DNA of 15,901 nt, taken from positions 1 through 15,901 of the forward strand of contig JBLHLB010000056.1 of assembly GCA_047618505.1 (NCBI GenBank), written 5' to 3'. The notes beneath the pieces are model-generated. The model saw only the letters and a list, made by a program, of their open reading frames with translations, was not told where the DNA came from and searched no databases. Source of the DNA: JBLHLB01 sp047618505. GTDB lineage: Bacteria; Planctomycetota; UBA1135; GCA-002686595. Below, one piece after another: positions 1 to 5,333 of the stretch (the stretch's first letter is position 1; each line of letters opens with the position of its first letter). Position numbers and translations under genes: made by a program.

Positions 1-1269
1 TGCGTCGCCATGGCGACCACCGACGGTTGCCGCCGCGGCATGGCCGTGACGAACACCGGCGCGCCCATTTCGGTGCCCGTTGGTGATCGCACGAAAGGCC
101 GAATCTTCAACCTCCTCGGCGAGCCCTTGGACACGATCACCAAGGGCGAATTGCCCCCCGGTGACGTGGCCCCGATTCACCGTGAAGCGCCCACCTTCGA
201 AGAACAACAGGCCATCTCCGAGGTCTTCGAAACCGGTCTCAAGGTTGTTGACCTGCTGTGCCCCTTCGCCATGGGTGGCAAGATTGGCCTCTTTGGTGGT
301 GCCGGTGTCGGCAAGACCGTGCTGATCCAGGAACTCATCCGAATCACCGCCGTGGAGAAGGGCGGATTCTCCGTCTTCTGCGGCGTGGGGGAACGCACCC
401 GTGAGGGGAACGACCTCTGGTTGGAGATGTCCGAGGCAACCTACACCACGCCCGAGGGCAACGAGTCCAGCGTGATCGACAACGCCGTGCTGGTCTTCGG
501 TCAGATGAACGAGCCCCCGGGAGCGCGTCTGCGCGTGGCCCTCTCCGGTCTGACCATGGCGGAGCACTTCCGCGATGTGAAGGGCCAGGACGTGCTGCTC
601 TTCGTCGACAACATCTTCCGCTTCGTGCAGGCCGGCTCGGAAGTTTCCGCGCTCCTCGGCCGCATGCCCTCCGCCGTGGGTTACCAACCGACGATGGCGT
701 CAGAGATGGGCGCCCTGCAGGAGCGCATCACCTCGACGGACAAGGGATCTGTGACCTCCATGCAGGCCGTGTACGTCCCCGCGGACGACATTACCGACCC
801 TGCGCCGGTGGCCACCTTCGCCCACTTGGACTCCACGATTCTTCTCGAGCGTTCGATCTCCGAGCTGGGCATCTATCCCGCTGTTGACCCGCTCAAGTCG
901 ACATCTCGTATGCTCGACCCCGACGTTGTTGGTGAGGAACACTACAACGTGGCCCGCGAAGTCCAGCGCATCCTCCAGCGCTATACCGACCTGCGCGACA
1001 TCATCGCCATCCTCGGCGCCGAAGAACTTTCGGAAGAGGACAAGCAGATCGTCCACCGCGCCCGCCGCATCCAGCGCTTCCTGTCCCAGCCCTTCTTCGT
1101 GGCCGAGCAGTTCACCGGCACCCCCGGTGTGTTTGTCTCCCGTGAAGACACGGTGCGTTCCTTCAAGGAGATCCTCGAAGGCAAGCACGATGACCTGCCC
1201 GAGCAGGCCTTCATGTACGTCGGTTCCGTCGAAGACGCCCGCGAAAAGGCGAAAGCGCTCGAAAGCTAG
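1..1269 (+). CDS. atpD: F0F1 ATP synthase subunit beta, 5' truncated by window edge
   Basis: Catalytic beta subunit of the F1 sector, which makes ATP at the cytoplasmic face of the membrane using the proton or sodium gradient. The reading frame is already open at base 1, and the first residues (CVAMATTDGCRRG) align with an internal part of the family. The ATG at base 10 is therefore not the start; about 50 residues lie outside the window. Numbering from base 1: Walker A GGAGVGKT at 99-106, GERTREGNDLW at 130-140, Walker B LLFVD at 199-203, the alpha/beta signature PAVDPLKSTS at 293-302, and the DELSEED-loop equivalent EELSEED at 341-347. The C-terminal helical domain is complete and ends in TAG. 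atpC follows after 21 bases, the usual end of an atp operon. All expected catalytic motifs are intact. Identification is secure. Confidence 0.98.
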   Translation, partial: CVAMATTDGCRRGMAVTNTGAPISVPVGDRTKGRIFNLLGEPLDTITKGELPPGDVAPIHREAPTFEEQQAISEVFETGLKVVDLLCPFAMGGKIGLFGGAGVGKTVLIQELIRITAVEKGGFSVFCGVGERTREGNDLWLEMSEATYTTPEGNESSVIDNAVLVFGQMNEPPGARLRVALSGLTMAEHFRDVKGQDVLLFVDNIFRFVQAGSEVSALLGRMPSAVGYQPTMASEMGALQERITSTDKGSVTSMQAVYVPADDITDPAPVATFAHLDSTILLERSISELGIYPAVDPLKSTSRMLDPDVVGEEHYNVAREVQRILQRYTDLRDIIAILGAEELSEEDKQIVHRARRIQRFLSQPFFVAEQFTGTPGVFVSREDTVRSFKEILEGKHDDLPEQAFMYVGSVEDAREKAKALES

Positions 1270-1276
1270 GCCTCGT

Positions 1277-1286
1277 AGAGGAAAGC
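1277..1286 (+). promoter_or_regulatory. Ribosome binding site of atpC
   Basis: The purine-rich stretch AGAGGAAAG lies 5 to 13 bases before the atpC ATG. It is one of the clearer Shine-Dalgarno-like sequences in the window, where several other genes have weak ones or none. Confidence 0.7.
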
Positions 1287-1290
1287 AACC

Positions 1291-1716
1291 ATGGCAGCAG
1301 AACTCACCCTTCGTGTGATCACCCCCGATCGCATCGTGACCGACACGACCGCAAGCGCGGTTCGGATCCCCGCCGTCGACGGCTCCATGGGGATCCTGTC
1401 GGGACACGCTCCCATGGTCGTTGCACTGGACGTGGGCCTGTTGACCTTCCGCTCCGGCGGTAAGGAAGAGGCACTCTTCGTCTCTGGCGGATTCATTGAG
1501 GTACGCGACAACACAGTGCGTGTTGTGAGCGAAGCCGGCGAGCGCCCCGAAGAAATCGACGAGGAGCGCGCCAAGGAAGCCGAGGCCCGCGCCCGCAAGC
1601 GCATTGAAGAAGGCAGCGGTAGCGGTGCCCAGATTGACATTCTGCGCGCGGAATTCTCCCTGCGACGCGCCCAGGCACGCCTGCGTGCCGGTCGCTACTC
1701 AAGCACCCTCGTATGA
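1291..1716 (+). CDS. atpC: F0F1 ATP synthase subunit epsilon
   Basis: Epsilon subunit of the F1 central stalk, which couples rotation to catalysis and can inhibit ATP hydrolysis. The 141-residue length is normal. The N-terminal beta-sandwich shows the family pattern: LRVITPDRIV near the start, then GSMGILSGHAPMV at about 31-43. The C-terminal part (about 90-141) is rich in Glu, Arg and Ala, as expected for the helical hairpin. The ATG is preceded by AGAGGAAA (1278-1285), a good ribosome binding site at normal distance, and lies 21 bases after atpD. Its TGA stop overlaps the aspS start as ATGA, so aspS is probably translationally coupled to the ATP synthase operon. Confidence 0.96.
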   Translation: MAAELTLRVITPDRIVTDTTASAVRIPAVDGSMGILSGHAPMVVALDVGLLTFRSGGKEEALFVSGGFIEVRDNTVRVVSEAGERPEEIDEERAKEAEARARKRIEEGSGSGAQIDILRAEFSLRRAQARLRAGRYSSTLV

Positions 1717-3542
1717 GCTCCTCTACGGGGGAGTCGGGTCCGGCCGCTGGGGCCTGGCGTCGCACGCACACCTGTGGCGAACTGCGCGCCGCGAATATCG
1801 GGCAGACCGTACGGCTCAATGGCTGGGTCCACAGCCGGCGCAACCTGGGGTCCCTGTACTTTGTCGACCTGCGCGATCGCTACGGATTGACCCAGGTTCT
1901 CCTGGATGGGGACATGACCGATGCGGTCAAGCTCTCCGCGGAGGACGTGGTTGTTGTCGAGGGCAAGGTGATCGCCCGGGAAGGCAACGTCAATAAAGAC
2001 CGCGACACCGGCGAGATTGAGATCCAGGCAACACGCCTCGAGATCCTCTCCAAGTCCGCCACGCCTCCCATGGAAGTCGCGGGCGGTGACCTCCCTGCTG
2101 TGGAAACGCGCCTGCGCTACCGCTACCTCGACCTGCGTCGGGAGCCCATGCAGCAGAACATCATGCACCGCGCGCGCATGATCGCTGCGATCCGTCGTGC
2201 CTTCGATGACCTTGATTTCCTCGACATCGAGACGCCGGTTCTGACCAAGGCAACCCCCGAGGGAGCACGCGATTACCTCGTGCCGAGCCGCGTGCACCCC
2301 GGCAGTTTCTACGCCTTGCCGCAGTCACCGCAGATCTTCAAGCAGATCCTGATGGTGTCGGGCTTCGACCGCTACTACCAGGTGGCGCGTTGCTTCCGCG
2401 ACGAGGACCTGCGCGCCGATCGCCAACCGGACTTCACCCAGCTGGACATGGAGATGTCCTTCGTGGAAGAAGATGACGTGTTCGCCATCTGGGAAGGAGT
2501 CATGCAGCGCACGTTCAAGGAGGCCATGGGCGTCGAGCTCAACCTGCCTTTTCCGCGCATGACCTACGCGGAGGCTATGGAGCGCTACGGTTCGGACAAG
2601 CCCGATGTGCGCTTCGGTCTCGAACTGATCGATGTCGAAGAGTGGGCCAAGAGCTCCTCTTTTAAAGTCTTCCACGGCGCCCTTGAATCCGGCGGCCGCG
2701 TGAAGGGCATCAATATCCCCGGCGGCGCATCCCTTTCGCGTAAGCAGATTGACGCCCTGGGCGCCTATGTGGGGGAGTTTGGAGCGAAGGGGCTGGCCTG
2801 GTGGAAGGCCGGCGCTGAAGGTGGCAGCGGACCCCTTGCTCGCTTCTGCGAAGGCGATCTTGCTCCAGCCCTGATGGAAACCATGGGTGCCAAGGACGGT
2901 GACCTGTGCGTTTTCGTCGCCAGCACCTCCAAGATCACGCACCGCGCCCTGGGCGAGTTGCGCGTCAAGCTCGGCCGCGACCTGGAACTGATGGAGGACG
3001 CCTGGCGCTTCCTCTGGGTGACTGATTTCCCGATGTTCGAGTTCGATGAAGAGGCGGGGCGCTACTTCAGCACCCACCACCCCTTCACGGCACCCGCGGA
3101 CTGGGACCTGAATGGGGCGACCTCGCCGGAGGATCCGAGGCTTGAGGGCATGCTGAGCCGTGCCTATGACCTGGTGCTGAACGGATGGGAGCTTGGGTCC
3201 GGATCCATCAGGATCCACCGCAAGGACGTACAGGACCGCGTTTTTCAGCTTCTGGGCATCGATGAACAGGAGCGTGCGGACAAGTTCGGGTTCCTCCTGG
3301 AGGCCCTCAACTACGGGGCGCCGCCCCACGGCGGATTCGCCATGGGGCTCGATCGCATAGCAGCCCTGACGGCCGGACTCGACAATATCCGCGACATTAT
3401 CGCCTTCCCCAAGACCACGGCGGCGGCGGATTTGATGTGTGAGGCACCCTCACGGGTGTCTGAGGAGCAGCTGGCGGATGTGCATATTCAGCTCGCCGGC
3501 CGAGCGCTCGATAACAAGAACACAGAGGAAGGCGAGTCCTGA
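1713..3542 (+). CDS. aspS: Aspartyl-tRNA synthetase, bacterial type with GAD domain
   Basis: Class II aminoacyl-tRNA synthetase that charges tRNA-Asp in the cytoplasm. At 609 residues it has the bacterial length. Visible parts: an N-terminal OB-fold anticodon-binding domain (about 17-115, THTCGELR then LNGWVHSRRNLGSL); the catalytic core with TPEGARDYLVPSR at 181-193 and motif 2 CFRDEDLRADRQPDFTQLD at 227-245; the GAD insertion at about 310-420; and motif 3 GAPPHGGFAMGLDR at 535-548. The C-terminal block FPKTTAAADLMCEAPS is typical. The ATG overlaps the atpC stop by 4 bases, giving a 14-residue extension before the conserved start. No independent ribosome binding site is seen, which supports coupling. 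The OB-fold carries Leu45 where non-discriminating AspRS usually has His (RRRDHGG), hinting at a tRNA-Asp-specific enzyme; this is an inference. The next gene starts 177 bases later. Confidence 0.97.
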   Translation: MSSSTGESGPAAGAWRRTHTCGELRAANIGQTVRLNGWVHSRRNLGSLYFVDLRDRYGLTQVLLDGDMTDAVKLSAEDVVVVEGKVIAREGNVNKDRDTGEIEIQATRLEILSKSATPPMEVAGGDLPAVETRLRYRYLDLRREPMQQNIMHRARMIAAIRRAFDDLDFLDIETPVLTKATPEGARDYLVPSRVHPGSFYALPQSPQIFKQILMVSGFDRYYQVARCFRDEDLRADRQPDFTQLDMEMSFVEEDDVFAIWEGVMQRTFKEAMGVELNLPFPRMTYAEAMERYGSDKPDVRFGLELIDVEEWAKSSSFKVFHGALESGGRVKGINIPGGASLSRKQIDALGAYVGEFGAKGLAWWKAGAEGGSGPLARFCEGDLAPALMETMGAKDGDLCVFVASTSKITHRALGELRVKLGRDLELMEDAWRFLWVTDFPMFEFDEEAGRYFSTHHPFTAPADWDLNGATSPEDPRLEGMLSRAYDLVLNGWELGSGSIRIHRKDVQDRVFQLLGIDEQERADKFGFLLEALNYGAPPHGGFAMGLDRIAALTAGLDNIRDIIAFPKTTAAADLMCEAPSRVSEEQLADVHIQLAGRALDNKNTEEGES

Positions 3543-3719
3543 CCCCGGAGTTGCAGTGTTCGGATCGTTGCCCTGGAGGCGAGATCGAACGAAAGGATGG
3601 AAGTCCTGAATGCAGCTTCCCTGGCGGAATAGGGTCCTACGACCTATCCTTCTAACGATCACCGGCGAGGGGGAGCCCCCGCGCCACTTCATTGAACCTC
3701 ACCTGGAGCAACTCGCTAC
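3543..3719 (+). promoter_or_regulatory. Leader region upstream of infC with GC-rich hairpin
   Basis: This 177-base gap between the aspS stop and the infC TTG start holds no credible gene. Its main element is a near-perfect hairpin at 3664-3685: GGCG, A, GGGGG, then a 2-base turn, then CCCCC, G, CGCC. That is nine GC pairs with one A/G mismatch; the innermost pair would open to enlarge the loop. It is not followed by a T run, so it does not look like an ordinary intrinsic terminator. It lies about 35 bases before the start codon and could modulate infC expression. GGAG at 3705-3708 is a plausible ribosome binding site, 11 bases before TTG. No convincing -35/-10 promoter pair was found by eye. 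Confidence 0.45.
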
Positions 3720-4283
3720 TTGCGCAAAAGATCACGACCCCTACGGAAACCGCCCACCTCCAAATACCGCATCAACCGTCAGATCCGCGTGCCCGACGTG
3801 CGCCTGATCGACGGGGAGGGGGAGCAGGCAGGCATCGTCAACACGGACGATGCACGTCGTCGTGCTGATGAAGCTGGGCTCGACTTGGTCGAGGTTTCCC
3901 CCAACGCCGATCCTCCCGTCTGCCGGATCATGGACTACTCCAAGTTCAAGTATGAGCAGAAGAAGAAGGAGAAGGGCGGTGCAAAGAAGACGAAGTCGGG
4001 CCTGAAGGAACTCCGGGTGCGCCCGGCGATCGACAGGCACGACCTGGAATATCGACTGGTGCAGGGCCGCAAGTTCCTCGAAGAGGGCAACAAGGTGCAG
4101 GTCGTCTGCATCTTCCGCGGTCGTCAACGCGCCCACCCGGAAATGGGGGAGCGCGTCATGGCGACGGTGGCGGACTACCTGGAGGATATCTCCAAGGTGG
4201 AAGTGCCCCCGAAGATGAACGGACCGCGGATGACCATGCTGCTGGCTCGCAAGTCCAGCACGGGCTCCGCGCCTGCGAAGTAG
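3720..4283 (+). CDS. infC: Translation initiation factor IF-3, TTG start
   Basis: IF3 binds the 30S subunit, prevents premature 50S joining and checks initiator tRNA and start-codon pairing. The protein has 187 residues: a basic N-terminal tail (1-14), N domain from KYRINRQIR (about 15-83), the IF3 signature RIMDYSKFKYEQKK at 69-82, a Lys-rich linker (about 79-92), and a C domain from LKELRVRPAID to about 178. The start is inferred to be TTG at 3720. An in-frame TGA lies at 3693-3695, and no ATG or GTG occurs before the conserved KYRINRQIR block. A GGAG at 3705-3708 supports it. Rare starts are a known hallmark of infC (ATT in E. coli), where IF3 represses its own message by rejecting them. 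The family is certain; the exact start is probable. Confidence 0.96.
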   Translation: MRKRSRPLRKPPTSKYRINRQIRVPDVRLIDGEGEQAGIVNTDDARRRADEAGLDLVEVSPNADPPVCRIMDYSKFKYEQKKKEKGGAKKTKSGLKELRVRPAIDRHDLEYRLVQGRKFLEEGNKVQVVCIFRGRQRAHPEMGERVMATVADYLEDISKVEVPPKMNGPRMTMLLARKSSTGSAPAK

Positions 4284-4311
4284 CCCATCCTCACCGGGAT
4301 GATCGCTCAAA

Positions 4312-4333
4312 GGTCCCTTCAGGGACCCTTCTT
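4312..4333 (+). terminator. Short hairpin downstream of infC, possible attenuator
   Basis: GGTCCC (4312-4317), loop TTCA, GGGACC (4322-4327) form a perfect 6-pair stem, followed by CTTCTT, which is only moderately T-rich. It starts 29 bases after the infC stop. The downstream arm is also the first copy of a 12-base tandem repeat that can pair with 4346-4352 instead, so the fold may switch. Too weak to be called a certain terminator. Confidence 0.35.
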
Positions 4334-4345
4334 GGGACCCTTCTT
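4322..4345 (+). repeat. Perfect 12-base tandem repeat, two copies
   Basis: GGGACCCTTCTT occurs twice back to back (4322-4333 and 4334-4345) and is followed by GGGTCCC (4346-4352), which is the reverse complement of GGGACCC in either copy. The result is two equivalent 5' arms competing for one 3' arm. The duplication lies entirely in the non-coding gap after infC. Confidence 0.9.
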
Positions 4346-4352
4346 GGGTCCC
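4334..4352 (+). other. Hairpin GGGACCC / GGGTCCC
   Basis: A perfect 7-pair stem with a 5-base TTCTT loop, followed by TACAGCGCTCTTTCT, which is not a clean T tract. It is the second of two adjacent hairpins made possible by the 12-base duplication. It could act as a terminator, attenuator or RNA-stability element between infC and rpmI. Confidence 0.45.
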
Positions 4353-4478
4353 TACAGCGCTCTTTCTACCTGTATTTGGAGAGGGAATTCGACTGCCCGG
4401 CTTGGCCTCTGGCCCTGTCGGCGGTAACCTCTCCGCCCCTCATAAGCGTGGGAACCGGCCAATCGGCGGACTCTCACC

Positions 4479-4510
4479 CCCCTCAGCATCTGGGCAACCA
4501 GCGCAAGGGG
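4479..4510 (+). other. Composite hairpin with GNRA tetraloop upstream of rpmI
   Basis: CCCC (4479-4482) can pair with GGGG (4507-4510), GC (4486-4487) with GC (4503-4504), and CTGG (4490-4493) with CCAG (4498-4501) closing a GCAA tetraloop. Small internal loops (TCA opposite AA, AT opposite C) separate the helices. Such a stacked stem with asymmetric loops is typical of protein-binding RNA. It lies about 80 bases before the rpmI ATG. Predicted by eye only. Confidence 0.45.
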
Positions 4511-4591
4511 ACCGTTTCGTTTCTTGTTGTTCAGCAGGACAGAAGGATGCGAAGCAACATCACCCGAGGCCAACTCACTACGAGTCAAGCT

Positions 4592-4786
4592 ATGCCCAAG
4601 ATGAAATCAAAGGGTTCTGTCAAGAACCGCTTCAGAGTGACCAAGTCTGGCAAGGTCAAGTGCAACCGCCCCTCGCGCGGCCACATGCATGCCATCCACA
4701 ACGGAAAGCAGAAACGCCACATGCGGGATGGTCTGGTCATCTCCGGTACCTGGGCGCGTCTCATCAGAAAGATGTTGGGGGCCTGA
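4592..4786 (+). CDS. rpmI: 50S ribosomal protein L35
   Basis: Small basic protein of the large ribosomal subunit. The 64-residue length and the opening MPKMKSKGSVKNRF match the family, as does the basic, aromatic-poor body (GKVKCNRPSRGHMHAIHNGK). The ATG at 4592 is chosen because the family begins exactly there. An in-frame ATG at 4547 sits immediately after AGAAGG with no spacing and would add 15 unrelated residues. No good Shine-Dalgarno lies near 4592; the nearest GAGG is more than 20 bases away. This fits a message controlled by RNA structure, though it could equally be an SD-poor genome. rplT follows 3 bases after the stop, so both are surely cotranscribed and probably coupled. Confidence 0.95.
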   Translation: MPKMKSKGSVKNRFRVTKSGKVKCNRPSRGHMHAIHNGKQKRHMRDGLVISGTWARLIRKMLGA

Positions 4787-4789
4787 TCC

Positions 4790-5137
4790 ATGGTACGTGT
4801 CACATACGGCGCCCCGCGTCACAAGAAGAAGGTCCGTTACTTCAAGCGCGCCCGTGGATTCGTCGGCGGCCGTAATCGTCTCTGGCGTACTGTCCGTGAA
4901 TCGGTCATGCGCGCCTGGGCCTACAGCTACCGCGACCGTCGGGTTAAGAAGCGCATGTTCAGGCGCCTCTGGATTACGCGTATCAACGCGGCCACGCGCA
5001 TGCGCGGTATGTCCTACTCCCGCTTCATCTCCGGGATGAAGAGCGAGGGAATCGAGCTCAACCGCAAGCAGCTCTCCGAGCTCGCGATCCACGATCCGGG
5101 CGCCTTTGACGCCCTGGTCGAGAAAGCTCGCCAGTAG
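4790..5137 (+). CDS. rplT: 50S ribosomal protein L20
   Basis: L20 is an early assembly protein of the large subunit that binds 23S rRNA; in several bacteria it also represses its own operon. The 115 residues cover the whole family: basic N-terminal extension (MVRVTYGAPRHKKKVRYFKR), the RNRLWRTVRESV helix, the diagnostic YRDRRVKKRMFRRLWITRIN at about 45-64, GMSYSRFISGMK, and the C-terminal ELAIHDPGAFDALVEKA. The ATG is 3 bases after the rpmI stop, with GGGGG in the end of rpmI as a possible ribosome binding site. The gene ends with TAG at the normal family end. A strong intrinsic terminator about 90 bases downstream closes the infC-rpmI-rplT unit. Confidence 0.98.
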   Translation: MVRVTYGAPRHKKKVRYFKRARGFVGGRNRLWRTVRESVMRAWAYSYRDRRVKKRMFRRLWITRINAATRMRGMSYSRFISGMKSEGIELNRKQLSELAIHDPGAFDALVEKARQ

Positions 5138-5144
5138 GACGTCA

Positions 5145-5168
5145 CCCAAGAGGTAGCCCAAGAGGTAG
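5145..5168 (+). repeat. Perfect 12-base tandem repeat, two copies
   Basis: CCCAAGAGGTAG occurs twice back to back, starting 8 bases after the rplT stop. Its reverse complement shares TCTTGGG with the 12-base repeat found after infC, but the units are otherwise different. The two copies precede a long imperfect hairpin and the terminator. Confidence 0.9.
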
Positions 5169-5169
5169 C

Positions 5170-5211
5170 GCAGGACCAAAACTCGTCGGTTGCAACCCGA
5201 GTGTGTCCTGC
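5170..5211 (+). other. Imperfect hairpin in the rplT 3' region
   Basis: GCAGGAC (5170-5176) pairs with GTCCTGC (5205-5211), and inside it ACTCG (5181-5185) pairs with CGAGT (5198-5202), enclosing GGTTGCAACC. An asymmetric internal loop (CAAA against GT) separates the two helices. It lies between the rplT stop and the terminator and may protect the 3' end of the message or bind a protein. No T run follows it. Confidence 0.45.
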
Positions 5212-5228
5212 TCCAGCCTCCATTCTTC

Positions 5229-5275
5229 ACGCCGCCGGTGCGGGCTTCTTTGCCCAACCGGCGGCGTCTCTGTTT
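5229..5275 (+). terminator. Intrinsic terminator of infC-rpmI-rplT
   Basis: ACGCCGCCGGT (5229-5239) and ACCGGCGGCGT (5257-5267) form a perfect 11-pair GC-rich stem, extended inside by GGGC (5242-5245) with GCCC (5252-5255) around a TTCTTT loop. CTCTGTTT follows directly as a short T-rich tail. It separates the ribosomal-protein unit from pheS, which starts 58 bases later and would then need its own promoter. No convincing promoter could be picked by eye in those 58 bases. Confidence 0.82.
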
Positions 5276-5320
5276 GACCGTTTCCGCTTCGCCGTAGCCC
5301 TCAGGTTACCGGCCCGCACG

Positions 5321-5325
5321 AAGGA
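5321..5325 (+). promoter_or_regulatory. Ribosome binding site of pheS
   Basis: AAGGA lies 8 bases before the pheS ATG, a good Shine-Dalgarno match and spacing that supports the chosen start. Confidence 0.7.
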
Positions 5326-5333
5326 CACTTGAG

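Larger units (their letters stand above)
4284..4591 (+). promoter_or_regulatory. Structured infC-rpmI intergenic region, candidate ribosomal-protein leader
   Basis: A 308-base gap with no convincing gene but dense potential RNA structure. Elements seen in order: hairpin 4286-4301 (CATCC/GGATG); hairpin 4312-4327 (GGTCCC, loop TTCA, GGGACC); hairpin 4334-4352 (GGGACCC, loop TTCTT, GGGTCCC); a 7-base helix joining GGAGAGG 4378-4384 to CCTCTCC 4428-4434, with GGCC-TCT-GGCC inside; and a composite hairpin 4479-4510 tipped by CTGG-GCAA-CCAG, a GNRA tetraloop. In other bacteria the infC-rpmI-rplT message is autoregulated by L20 through RNA folds that mimic its rRNA site, so this is a reasonable candidate for such an element. 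No direct match to a known leader was established. An open frame runs through part of it in phase with rpmI but does not look coding. Confidence 0.5.

Noticed and set aside
3610..3807. A 65-codon frame starting ATG 3610 in the infC leader.
   Set aside because: It overlaps infC by almost 90 bases in another frame, crosses the GC hairpin and resembles no protein. A regulatory leader peptide cannot be excluded, but nothing supports it.
4376..4591. An N-terminal extension of L35 from a TTG at 4376, or from ATG 4547.
   Set aside because: L35 proteins begin at MPKMK; the upstream part has no family similarity and overlaps the structured RNA region. The purine stretch before 4547 touches the ATG directly.
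5138..5332. The rplT frame stays open for 64 codons after its TAG stop, ending just before pheS, and the 12-base repeat keeps the frame.
   Set aside because: L20 ends normally at the TAG, the stretch contains a strong intrinsic terminator, and open runs of this length are common at this GC content. Similar open runs follow infC and the DUF5658-like gene, but these proteins also end where their families end or lack any sign of an extension.
5268..5333. TTGACC at 5274-5279 as the -35 box of a pheS promoter.
   Set aside because: No acceptable -10 hexamer lies at 16-18 bases; promoter sequences in this group are also poorly known.
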